A stretch of 62,945 bases of DNA, from NCBI GenBank assembly GCA_016786765.1, contig JAEUUZ010000061.1, positions 1 to 62,945 of the forward strand, written 5' to 3'. Positions within the stretch are counted from its first letter, which is position 1. Each line of letters opens with the position of its first letter. The notes below the pieces were generated by a model. The model was not told where the DNA came from and ran no database searches. It worked only from the letters and a program-made list of their open reading frames with translations. The position numbers and the translations under genes were made by a program. Source of the DNA: Chitinophagales bacterium (GTDB lineage: Bacteria; Bacteroidota; Bacteroidia; Chitinophagales; LD1). Positions 55,576 to 62,945 of the stretch are shown piece after piece.

Positions 55576-56925
55576 ATGATTCGAATACTTTATCTCTTTC
55601 TTGGCCTCTCTATATTAATTACATTACATGAGCTAGGTCACTTTATTGCAGCTCGTTGGTTCAAAACACGCGTAGAAAAATTCTACTTGTTTTTCGATTT
55701 CCTTTTCCCTTTCCCGGGTGTGATGAACTTTCCACTATTCAAAAAACAAATTGGTGAAACAGAATACGGTTTAGGTTGGTTCCCTTTTGGTGGCTATGTG
55801 AAAATTGCCGGAATGATTGACGAAAGCATGGACGAAGAAGCCTTGAAATTACCGCCAAAACCGGATGAATTTCGTTCGAAACCGGCCTATCAACGTTTGA
55901 TTATTATGTTGGGGGGAATTATTGTGAATGTATTGCTCGCCTTCTTCATTTATGCCATGATCTTATGGAAAACGGGTGAAGAATCAATACCAATGAAAAA
56001 CGCACAATATGGCTTCGTATGTGATTCGTTAGCACAAAGCATTGGCTTGAAAACGGGCGATAAATTCTTGGGCTATGACAATAAAAAATTCGAAGATGCT
56101 ACTATTCCTGTAGTGAAAGATTTGTTATTAGATAACGCCAAAGTGTTGCACATCGAGCGCGAAGGAAAAACAATGGACATCAACATTCCGGAATCAGTGT
56201 ACAAAGCCATTATAGCCGGTGAAGGGAAAACTTCGTTTGTAAAACTGGCTTTCCCGAGTGAATTGGATTCCATTTTACCGGAATCGCCATTACACAACAT
56301 TGCGCAAAAAGGCGATAAAGTGATTGGTTTGGCCGGACAGCCTATTCAATTTTTCGCAGAAATGGGTAATATTTTACAACAAAATAAAAACAAAGAAATC
56401 GATATTCAATTGTTGAGAAACAACACCGATACTATTGCCAGTAAAGTAAAAATTGGCGATGATGGCTTATTAAAAGTAGCCGCTAAAGACATCACTACTT
56501 ATTTCAAAATCGAAAAGAAAGAATACAATTTGTTGACTTGCTTCCCCGCGGGCGTATTGCATTCATGGCATATTCTAAGAGATTATGTAAAACAATTCCG
56601 CATCATTTTTTCGCCTGAATTAAAAGGATATAAACAATTAGGCGGCTTTGCAGCTATTTCGAAATTGTATCCAGATACATGGAATTGGTTAGCGTTTTGG
56701 AACAGCACGGCTTTCATTTCCATTTTATTAGCCTTCATGAACCTTTTGCCAATTCCGGCATTAGATGGAGGTCATGCGCTTTTCACAGTGGTGGAAATGG
56801 TAACCGGAAGAAAACCAAGCGATAAATTTTTGGAGTATGCCCAAATGGTAGGCATGGTGCTCCTTTTTGGATTAATGATTTATGCCAACGGAAACGATTT
56901 GGTAAAATGGATTTTCCCGAAATAA
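55576..56925 (+). CDS. rseP: Site-2 protease RseP
   Basis: A 449-residue intramembrane zinc protease that cuts membrane proteins such as anti-sigma factors. HELGH (18-22) lies in the first transmembrane helix, a PDZ-like region occupies about 140-310, and the third zinc ligand is in NLLPIPALDGGH, the LDG motif, near residue 395. It opens with MIRILYLFLG. TACTTTCG about 70 bases upstream may be its -7 box. It leads a plus-strand set with pruA, an EamA protein and an S4 protein, spaced by 33, 16 and 3 bases. Confidence 0.93.
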   Translation: MIRILYLFLGLSILITLHELGHFIAARWFKTRVEKFYLFFDFLFPFPGVMNFPLFKKQIGETEYGLGWFPFGGYVKIAGMIDESMDEEALKLPPKPDEFRSKPAYQRLIIMLGGIIVNVLLAFFIYAMILWKTGEESIPMKNAQYGFVCDSLAQSIGLKTGDKFLGYDNKKFEDATIPVVKDLLLDNAKVLHIEREGKTMDINIPESVYKAIIAGEGKTSFVKLAFPSELDSILPESPLHNIAQKGDKVIGLAGQPIQFFAEMGNILQQNKNKEIDIQLLRNNTDTIASKVKIGDDGLLKVAAKDITTYFKIEKKEYNLLTCFPAGVLHSWHILRDYVKQFRIIFSPELKGYKQLGGFAAISKLYPDTWNWLAFWNSTAFISILLAFMNLLPIPALDGGHALFTVVEMVTGRKPSDKFLEYAQMVGMVLLFGLMIYANGNDLVKWIFPK

Positions 56926-56958
56926 CACAACTATTGCTTTCTCATCAAAATCAATTTT

Positions 56959-58581
56959 ATGAAAGGATTCTATCATGTACCTGTTGCTAAAAACGAACCA
57001 ATAAAACAATATGCTCCGGGAAGTGTGGAGCGAGCAGAATTACAAGAGAAATTAAAAACAATGCGTGCTGAAGTACGCGACATACCGATGTACATTGGTG
57101 GAGAAGAAGTAAGAACCGAGAACAAAGTAGCCCTTCGTCCGCCACACGACCACCAACATATTTTAGGCTATTTCTACAGAGCAGAAAAAAAACATGTAAA
57201 CGCAGCTATAGAAGCCGCTTTAGCAGCAAAAGCACAATGGAATAGTTTGAGCTGGGAACAACGCGCAGCTATCTTTTTAAAAGCGGCTGATTTAATTGCC
57301 GGACCATATCGTGCAGAGTTGAATGCCGCTACCATGTTAGGGCAGTCGAAAAATGCATTTCAAGCGGAAATTGATTCTGCTTGCGAAATCATCGACTTCT
57401 TGCGTTACAATGTGCAATTCATGACACAAATATATGCCATGCAACCCGAATCATCGGCAGGCATGTGGAATCGCACAGAATGGCGACCATTAGAGGGTTT
57501 TGTGTATGCACTTACTCCGTTTAACTTTACCGCCATTGCAGGAAACTTACCTACAAGCTGTGCCTTAATGGGCAATGTTGTGGTATGGAAACCGGCCGAT
57601 ACACAGGTATATTCAGCGCATGTATTGATGAAGATTTTTAAAGCAGCAGGTGTACCGGATGGTGTAATAAATTTAATTTACCCTGATGGACCTGAAGCAG
57701 GAGAAGTAGTATTCAACCATCCTGATTTTGCAGGGATTCACTTTACCGGATCTACAAAAGTTTTCCAAACCATTTGGCAACAAATTGGCAACAACATCCA
57801 CAAATACCGATCGTATCCGCGTATTGTGGGCGAAACAGGCGGAAAAGATTTTGTGATTGCGCATCGTTCTGCAGATCCACAGGCGGTTTCTGTTGCATTG
57901 TCGCGTGGGGCCTTTGAATATCAAGGACAAAAATGTTCTGCCGCATCTCGCGCTTACGTTCCATCGAACATTTGGGAAACCGTAAAAGCATCGATGATAG
58001 CGGACTTGAAAACCATGAAAATGGGACCTACAGAGGATTTCAGCAATTTCATTAATGCCGTAATCGATGAAAAATCGTTCGACAAATTGGCTAAATACAT
58101 TGATAATGCTAAAGCCGACAGTAATGCTGAAGTTATTGTAGGAGGTAACTACGATAAATCGAAAGGCTACTTTATAGAACCTACGGTAATCCTCGCCAAA
58201 GATCCGAAATATGTAACCATGTGTGAAGAGTTATTTGGCCCGGTGTTAACGATTTATGTGTACGATGAAAACCAATTTGAAGAAACACTAGACTTAGTTG
58301 ATTCCACTTCGATTTACGCGTTAACGGGAGCCATTCTTGCTAACGATCGCTATGCAATTGAATTAGCAACAAAGAAATTGCAGAATGCTGCGGGTAACTT
58401 CTACATCAACGATAAACCAACCGGTGCTGTGGTAGGACAACAACCATTTGGCGGAGCAAGAGGCTCAGGAACTAACGACAAAGCGGGTTCTATGATTAAC
58501 TTGTTACGTTGGGTGCAACCGCAAACCATTAAAGAAACATTTGTTTCTCCGGTAGATTATCGCTACCCGTTTTTGGGATAA
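56959..58581 (+). CDS. pruA: L-glutamate gamma-semialdehyde dehydrogenase
   Basis: A 540-residue aldehyde dehydrogenase of the 1-pyrroline-5-carboxylate type, which oxidises glutamate semialdehyde to glutamate with NAD in proline breakdown. The substrate and cofactor sites read ETGGKDFVIAH (catalytic Glu) and FEYQGQKCSAASRAYVP (catalytic Cys), with EELFGPVLTIYVY and GQQPFGGARGSGTNDKAG in the C-terminal half. It opens with MKGFYHVPVAKNEPI, matching the family's N-terminal extension. No putA is adjacent. Second gene of the rseP operon. Confidence 0.95.
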   Translation: MKGFYHVPVAKNEPIKQYAPGSVERAELQEKLKTMRAEVRDIPMYIGGEEVRTENKVALRPPHDHQHILGYFYRAEKKHVNAAIEAALAAKAQWNSLSWEQRAAIFLKAADLIAGPYRAELNAATMLGQSKNAFQAEIDSACEIIDFLRYNVQFMTQIYAMQPESSAGMWNRTEWRPLEGFVYALTPFNFTAIAGNLPTSCALMGNVVVWKPADTQVYSAHVLMKIFKAAGVPDGVINLIYPDGPEAGEVVFNHPDFAGIHFTGSTKVFQTIWQQIGNNIHKYRSYPRIVGETGGKDFVIAHRSADPQAVSVALSRGAFEYQGQKCSAASRAYVPSNIWETVKASMIADLKTMKMGPTEDFSNFINAVIDEKSFDKLAKYIDNAKADSNAEVIVGGNYDKSKGYFIEPTVILAKDPKYVTMCEELFGPVLTIYVYDENQFEETLDLVDSTSIYALTGAILANDRYAIELATKKLQNAAGNFYINDKPTGAVVGQQPFGGARGSGTNDKAGSMINLLRWVQPQTIKETFVSPVDYRYPFLG

Positions 58582-58597
58582 ATACAAAACAACAACA

Positions 58598-59017
58598 ATG
58601 GAAAACTGGGTTGTACTGGCGCTGCTTTCAATGTTCTTTGCGGGACTAACATCAGTGTTAGCTAAATTCGGCTTGAAAAATGTAAGTGGCGATATTGCCC
58701 TTGTGGTGCGAACAGCCGTGGTATTTGTTTTTGTGATTATCAATTCGTTTGTACTAAAGCAATATGGACAAATGAGTTCGCTGACCTCGCGTGATGCCCT
58801 GTTCTTAATCCTTTCAGGCATTACCACTTCTCTCTCGTGGTTGTTTTATTATCGCGCGATTAAAATTGGGAACGTGTCGTCCATTGCCGCAATCGACAAA
58901 GGAAGCATTGTGGTAACCATTATTTTATCAGCTATCTTTTTGCATGAAGTGCTAACATGGAAAGTAATTGTAGGCGCTTCGATGATTGTAGGCGGATTGT
59001 TTGTATTGATTTCATAA
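58598..59017 (+). CDS. EamA-type transporter, half-size
   Basis: A 139-residue membrane protein with about five helices and one EamA domain (FFAGLTSVLAKFGLKNVSGDIALVVRTAVVF). Most members have ten helices from two repeats; a single-repeat form like this must dimerise, as SMR proteins do. Substrate unknown; the family exports metabolites. It sits 16 bases after pruA and 3 bases before the S4 gene in one operon. Confidence 0.88.
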   Translation: MENWVVLALLSMFFAGLTSVLAKFGLKNVSGDIALVVRTAVVFVFVIINSFVLKQYGQMSSLTSRDALFLILSGITTSLSWLFYYRAIKIGNVSSIAAIDKGSIVVTIILSAIFLHEVLTWKVIVGASMIVGGLFVLIS

Positions 59018-59020
59018 CGT

Positions 59021-59413
59021 ATGGACGCGAACGAAAAATTACGATTAGATAAATACTTGTGGGCCATACGGCTTTTCAAAACACGCACACAGGCTTCAGA
59101 TGCTATTGCCAACGGAAAAGTGAAATGGAACGGAGTGGATGTGAAAGCATCCCGACAAGTGCAAATTGGCGACCAATACGAAATTAAACGCGAGGCCGGT
59201 TCTAAACAATTGATTCAAGTGGTGAGTTTGTTACACACGCGTGTACAATATGAGGACGCGATTAAATGTTACGTGGATTTGACTTCAGACGAAGAAAAAA
59301 ACAAACGTCTGCAACGCTCTGCTTTTGTGTATCACACCGGCAAACGATTAAGTAAGCAAGGCCGACCCACCAAAAAAGATAGAAGAGGTTTGGAAGAATT
59401 TGGCGAAGAATAA
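59021..59413 (+). CDS. hslR: S4-domain RNA-binding protein, Hsp15 family
   Basis: A 130-residue protein with an N-terminal S4 fold (LRLDKYLWAIRLFKTRTQASDAIANGKVKWNGVDVKASRQVQIGD), followed by a basic Lys/Arg-rich tail (GKRLSKQGRPTKKDRRGLEEFGEE). This is the build of Hsp15, which rescues stalled 50S subunits with peptidyl-tRNA attached. The symbol is by family resemblance. Its length and tail agree well. Last gene of the rseP set. Confidence 0.87.
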   Translation: MDANEKLRLDKYLWAIRLFKTRTQASDAIANGKVKWNGVDVKASRQVQIGDQYEIKREAGSKQLIQVVSLLHTRVQYEDAIKCYVDLTSDEEKNKRLQRSAFVYHTGKRLSKQGRPTKKDRRGLEEFGEE

Positions 59414-59424
59414 TTTTAGCGCCT

Positions 59425-60126
59425 TTAAAATACTGTAGCCAAAGGTTTTGCACGATTCCCTCTTTTATTTGCAGCGAATTTAAAGCCATTATTTATGGCA
59501 TACATAGGATTGAACAGACAAACAAATGTTGCTTCATACCATTTGAAACCATTCTTAGCCATTGCTGTTGTGGCAAAGTGGAATAATTCGCCTAATAGAA
59601 TTCCAGCACAAGGGGTAACCACCAAATCTTGAATACTAGGCTGCTCGAAACCCGCTTCAAGAACATATTCCCACATTACACTATGTCCAATACAAAACAG
59701 CGAAGACTGCCACACATTGGCCCCTTGCGAACGAATGGCATTATAGGTGTATGCACCCTGATAGGGATGACCCAAATAGTTGATATACCAGGCATCTTCA
59801 TCTACAACCGGTGGCCGAGTGAAGGCTCGCTTATAATTTTCGCCAAGTTGCAAATGCGATTTATCCCAATGGCTAATGTTTTCCGGCAGTACAAATAGCA
59901 ATGCAAAACTGGAAGCCTCTGCTGCGAAAACCAAACCGGAACCTCTTAAAAACTTCCTTCCGAAAGAAGCATGCGCATTACGAAGTATTATTCTGTCTTG
60001 CGTATCAATAGTAGGTAAATAGTGACGAAACACTATCCCTTTCTTGGGAATACTATCACCAAGAGCAACAGACGAGTACGAGACACATATCCATATTAAA
60101 ACAATGAAAATTCTACTCGATATCAT
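59425..60126 (-). CDS. DUF3943 exported protein
   Basis: A 233-residue protein with a signal peptide (1-23) and a DUF3943 domain: NYLGHPYQGAYTYNAIRSQGANVWQSSLFCIGHSVMWEYVLEAGFEQPSIQDLVVTPCAGILLGELF. This family is widespread in Gram-negative bacteria with no known function; the conserved GHP...A....R, W.Y and PS..D pattern is complete. The hydrophobic helices in the mature part suggest that it stays membrane-bound. It is convergent with the S4 gene and divergent from the TMEM229-like gene. Confidence 0.8.
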   Translation of the reverse strand: MISSRIFIVLIWICVSYSSVALGDSIPKKGIVFRHYLPTIDTQDRIILRNAHASFGRKFLRGSGLVFAAEASSFALLFVLPENISHWDKSHLQLGENYKRAFTRPPVVDEDAWYINYLGHPYQGAYTYNAIRSQGANVWQSSLFCIGHSVMWEYVLEAGFEQPSIQDLVVTPCAGILLGELFHFATTAMAKNGFKWYEATFVCLFNPMYAINNGFKFAANKRGNRAKPLATVF

Positions 60127-60211
60127 CCAACAAAATTGTAGTATATTTATCTATTCTAAATATGATTCTAGTCAATAGAAGCATTTTTACTTCCTATATA
60201 AACATCTTGAT

Positions 60212-60667
60212 ATGCCATTCGCTCAACACCGAAGATTACATACCTTTTTCATGATGAATGTATTTGCCTGTATGGGCTTATCTACGGAAGTAGTATTTAC
60301 GGCCCTCATGAGCGTAATCAACCAAGAACCTCATTGTGGCAAACCTTTAATTGCATTGGCCGGATATACCTACGTTTGGATGGTTTTCATTTATGCATCC
60401 ATTCCGCTGCTGGGTTATTTCTTTTTTGATAAAATAAAACACCGTCCGCTTTTTGTTCGACTTTTAACCTATACCGTATTTGTATATGTAATTGAATTTT
60501 TTTCCGGTTTATTATTGCGAACACTCACCGGAAGCTGCCCGTGGGAATACACCACAGGCTTTCATATTTTAGGATTAGTTCGTTTAGATTACTTTCCGGC
60601 CTGGATGTTCTTTACCTTCTTGGTAGAGAAGTTGTATGTGTTTATGAATGAGCGAGTGATACAGTAA
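60212..60667 (+). CDS. TMEM229-like (CmpB family) membrane protein
   Basis: A 151-residue protein with four helices. The motif GLSTEVVFTAL, the pair YTYVWMVFIYASIPLLGYF, FVIEFFSGLLLRTLTGSCPWEYTTG and IRLDYFPAWM-like LVRLDYFPAWMFF match the putative ABC transporter permease family PF06541 and its eukaryotic relative TMEM229. Biochemical role unknown. No ABC ATPase is nearby. It begins just after the promoter gap of the divergent DUF3943 gene. Confidence 0.72.
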   Translation: MPFAQHRRLHTFFMMNVFACMGLSTEVVFTALMSVINQEPHCGKPLIALAGYTYVWMVFIYASIPLLGYFFFDKIKHRPLFVRLLTYTVFVYVIEFFSGLLLRTLTGSCPWEYTTGFHILGLVRLDYFPAWMFFTFLVEKLYVFMNERVIQ

Positions 60668-60806
60668 ACGCTTACTATTCATGCTCTTGTTGGACACCTG
60701 ACTACCAAGCATATCCCTGCTTCCAAACATGGTCGGCAGGGACGTCAACCATCAACAAATAGCTCCAACTAAAGGAAAATAACTTCCGCTATTAATTTTT
60801 TACGCA

Positions 60807-62645
60807 CTATCGTATCAAGGTAATACTCCCCTTAGTTGAAGAGGTTTCACCCAACTCGTTCACCAATATAAGTTGATAGATATAAACTCCAGCCGACAAA
60901 GGAGAATCTTTGTAGCTTCCATCCCACGGCTGTTGTTCATCGGAAGAAGCGAATACTTTTTCTCCCCAGCGATTAAAAATTTGAAGTTGGTAATACTTTA
61001 GCGGGCAATTAGAAAACACTATATACTCATCATTTTTCCCATCACCGTTTGGAGAAAAGGCATTTGGCGCATAAAGACATTCGTTACAGCTCACAAAGTC
61101 TATTTTAGTTTCAGCTCGCACGGTGCCGCAGTTGTTGGATACATCACACCAATAGGCGTTTTCGTCTTTTACAAAAATAAACGGAAGTGTATCCCCTGTA
61201 TTCCATAAGTATTGAAAGGAGCTATCGGTATTTGTTTCTAGTTTTATACTAATCCCCTCGCAATGTTTTTGATTATCGCCAATATTGGCATAGGGTAAAG
61301 GGTTTATATTAACCACAATTGGCGCTCTATCACTTTCACAGCCATTGATGGTTTGCGTGGCGAAAAAGGCAAAGTGTTTTACTGTAGCGGTTGAAATAGT
61401 TGGCGGTGTATTTAGCGGAGTTGTAGCGAACAAACGATCATACCAACGGATATTATTTCCTGTGGCTGTAAGAAGAAATGCACTACTTCCTTGACAGATA
61501 GTCGTGTCTGCAACCGTAGGAGGCGAAGGAGTAGGGTAAAGTGTAACGCGAATCGAATCAACAATAGTGTCGCATATATTTGATACCGTTAAAAAATAGG
61601 TGCCCGATTGTACAAAAGAAGATGTGGGCAATGTATCGCCATTACTCCAGCTATAGTGGTTAAAACCCGGAGAGGCTGTAATGCTAACAGGAGCATTAAA
61701 AGCGCATGTGCTGCTATCGCTTAGGGCACTATATGAAGTATGATTGAACAAAGAAAAAGTAACCGCATCGTTAACTGAGCAATCGCCAAAGTAGCAGATA
61801 ACGCTATAGGTGCCAATTTGGTGGATCGCTATTTGATTGGTTATTTCCCCAGTGCTCCAGCGAACGGAATCATAAACAGCAGGCACACTGAGCAACTTTG
61901 TAAAGTTTGTGGAGTCGCAAAGAATACTATCATTACCTATGGTGAAATTCGAATAATAACTGGCAATAGGTTCTATAGATACATCATCAATGTAATAATA
62001 TGTAATGCTATCCCGCCCATCACCGAAAGGAACAATAGGAGGTATTGTTTTTGTGTTTGCAATGCTATTAAAATTACCTATTATGAAATACTTTTCTCCT
62101 CCATGTGCTTTATAGGATTGTTGCCATTTCATCCAATTGGATTCATCAGTAAAGAACTGATTGGCCGGGCTTTGGAGTTGAGGTATAAAGGGCATAGTGG
62201 AAGTGGTGAGCTGAATTGGAGTGTCAGAAAAATAGATGCCTATTTGTGAAATGGGCAAATGCAGTTTCTCAGCTAGGTTAAGAAAAAATTTTACGCAATA
62301 AATTGAGTCTTTGTTTAAAGTGCTGTTCAAATCTCCTTCAATATACTCATTGATTGTAAAATTATCACCTAATGCTACAAATGCTCCATATGCATTTCCT
62401 GTTTTCGGTGTTTGTGCCCCAAAAAATGCGGATGTTGGTTTTATTGTTGGATTTGTAGTACAAGTATTATATAAATCGGGAGTAGCCATGTTAGGATTAA
62501 TCCAATTTTTTAAAAATGGATACCGAAATTGATCTAGATTTTGTACGCAGCTATCATAATCCTCGAAACCTAGATTAAGTACTAGGTTTTGTGAATATGC
62601 ACTGTATACGAAAAGAATCATAACACAGAGGGAGAATATTTTCAT
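60807..62645 (-). CDS. Gliding-motility-associated C-terminal domain (CHU_C) protein
   Basis: A 612-residue secreted protein. Signal peptide 1-18; an N-terminal beta-sandwich of about 200 residues with LNLGFEDYDSC and IGIYFSDTPIQL, resembling carbohydrate-binding-like domains; three or more Ig-like PKD-type repeats (SVICYFGDCSVNDAVTFSLFN, YFLTVSNICDTIVDSIRVTLY, AYWCDVSNNCGTVRAET), each with a Cys pair; and a C-terminal CHU_C or type B sorting domain (NAFSPNGDGKNDEYIVF, LQIFNRWGEKVF, PWDGSYKDSPLSAGVYIYQLIL). Type B tails are routed by T9SS and often act in adhesion or gliding. It stands alone at the right end. Confidence 0.9.
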   Translation of the reverse strand: MKIFSLCVMILFVYSAYSQNLVLNLGFEDYDSCVQNLDQFRYPFLKNWINPNMATPDLYNTCTTNPTIKPTSAFFGAQTPKTGNAYGAFVALGDNFTINEYIEGDLNSTLNKDSIYCVKFFLNLAEKLHLPISQIGIYFSDTPIQLTTSTMPFIPQLQSPANQFFTDESNWMKWQQSYKAHGGEKYFIIGNFNSIANTKTIPPIVPFGDGRDSITYYYIDDVSIEPIASYYSNFTIGNDSILCDSTNFTKLLSVPAVYDSVRWSTGEITNQIAIHQIGTYSVICYFGDCSVNDAVTFSLFNHTSYSALSDSSTCAFNAPVSITASPGFNHYSWSNGDTLPTSSFVQSGTYFLTVSNICDTIVDSIRVTLYPTPSPPTVADTTICQGSSAFLLTATGNNIRWYDRLFATTPLNTPPTISTATVKHFAFFATQTINGCESDRAPIVVNINPLPYANIGDNQKHCEGISIKLETNTDSSFQYLWNTGDTLPFIFVKDENAYWCDVSNNCGTVRAETKIDFVSCNECLYAPNAFSPNGDGKNDEYIVFSNCPLKYYQLQIFNRWGEKVFASSDEQQPWDGSYKDSPLSAGVYIYQLILVNELGETSSTKGSITLIR

Positions 62646-62945
62646 TGAAACATAGGTTATTGGGGTTGCTTAATTTTTCTGCTAACGCATATATTCCATT
62701 TTTATTGAATAATTGGGAAGGTAAAAGTTTTAGGTTTTCTTTTTCCCTTCGATTCGTGCCGTCACGAAACGAAATTATTTACATAGCGCTTATGGTCCGT
62801 GGTGACACCCCAACTGTTCGGAAGACTTATGAAGAGTTGAAATTGAGAAAGTTGTCAACTTTTTTCGGGTCTCCTCCACACATTTTTACGAAATTTTTCA
62901 CTAACTCTTTCTCTAGCTCCTGCACGAATTTCAGTTTCATAATTT
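62646..62945. other. 300-base right edge with possible gene end
   Basis: A near-perfect dyad (TTCGATTCGTG 62748-62758, CACGAAACGAA 62763-62773, one mismatch) lies in the middle. The only other item is a short minus-strand frame at 62827-62940. No clear promoter of the CHU_C gene was found. Confidence 0.4.
62827..62940 (-). CDS. Short open frame or 3' end of a gene beyond the window
   Basis: A 37-codon frame, MKLKFVQELEKELVKNF then KMCGGDPKKVDNFLN, ending in TAA. Its charge-balanced, helix-like composition is more gene-like than random AT-rich sequence. The frame stays open to the edge, so it may be the C-terminus of a longer protein. Not recognised; too short to be sure. Confidence 0.3.
   Translation of the reverse strand: MKLKFVQELEKELVKNFVKMCGGDPKKVDNFLNFNSS

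Noticed and set aside
60714-60742. Hairpin TCCCTGC/GCAGGGA between the TMEM229-like gene and the CHU_C gene
   Set aside because: Stem of only 7 bp with a 15-base loop and no T-run; may be a decayed repeat but does not match the element found elsewhere.
62748-62773. Near-perfect 11-bp dyad at the right edge
   Set aside because: No T-run on either side and no gene assigned next to it; recorded only as a note in the edge feature.

Overview
The window comes from a bacterium of the phylum Bacteroidota. The evidence is: three or four proteins with C-terminal type IX secretion (T9SS) sorting domains and one with a gliding-motility-type (CHU_C, type B) C-terminus; a PorW/SprE-type T9SS lipoprotein; a TonB-dependent receptor with a carboxypeptidase-regulatory-like N-domain; a long Bacteroidota-type PurF-like protein; a GH3-family acyl-adenylating protein; and promoters matching the Bacteroidota pattern TTTG-N18/19-TAnnTTTG instead of E. 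coli -35/-10 boxes. Base composition is moderately AT-rich throughout. I saw no rRNA or tRNA gene, CRISPR array, insertion sequence or prophage. The order within the phylum cannot be fixed from this sequence.

Layout. 1-495 is a gene-free edge with a large dyad, a structured repeat, a G-rich minisatellite and small inverted repeats. 0.5-8.4 kb holds mtaB, a DUF1508 protein, a secreted alpha/beta hydrolase, a T9SS cargo, an all-helical unknown, a Gfo/Idh/MocA oxidoreductase and a YkuD_2-type protein. 8.6-16 kb holds a PurF-like enzyme, a UbiB-family kinase-like protein and surface or lipoproteins. 16-23 kb has a YjgN (DUF898)-M48 pair, dprA, an M1 peptidase apparently fused to an Omp85-like outer-membrane barrel, and a GreA-like protein. 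24-28 kb is a minus-strand operon fur-like, STAS, purA, thioesterase, pabB. 28-33 kb has the T9SS lipoprotein porW/sprE divergent from M23 peptidase, bactofilin and atpZ. 33-39 kb has a half-size TauE, an exported superoxide dismutase, rpoB and rplL. 39-47 kb is a surface-protein region with a TPR-LuxR regulator. 47-62.6 kb mixes housekeeping (clpP, uvrC, comF, rseP, pruA, an S4 protein) with accessory genes (GH125, an ICMT/ABA4-like membrane set, GH3, EamA, DUF3943, a TMEM229-like protein) and ends in a large CHU_C protein.

How genes work together. porW/sprE is a T9SS component, and the T9SS cargos (4377, 12375, 39044, 60807) would depend on that system. rseP (envelope stress), M23, bactofilin, the YkuD_2 protein and the peptidoglycan-binding protein concern the cell envelope. 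The PurF-like protein and PurA belong to purine synthesis and PabB to folate. rplL and rpoB form a two-gene transcription/translation unit cut off from their usual neighbours rplJ and rpoC.

The most interesting observations are: (1) three copies of a dispersed, structured intergenic element lying beside 3' gene ends, whose stems change sequence but keep pairing; (2) the M1 peptidase-Omp85 barrel fusion; (3) a broken rplJL-rpoBC operon; (4) several promoters placed so close to start codons that the mRNAs should be leaderless.
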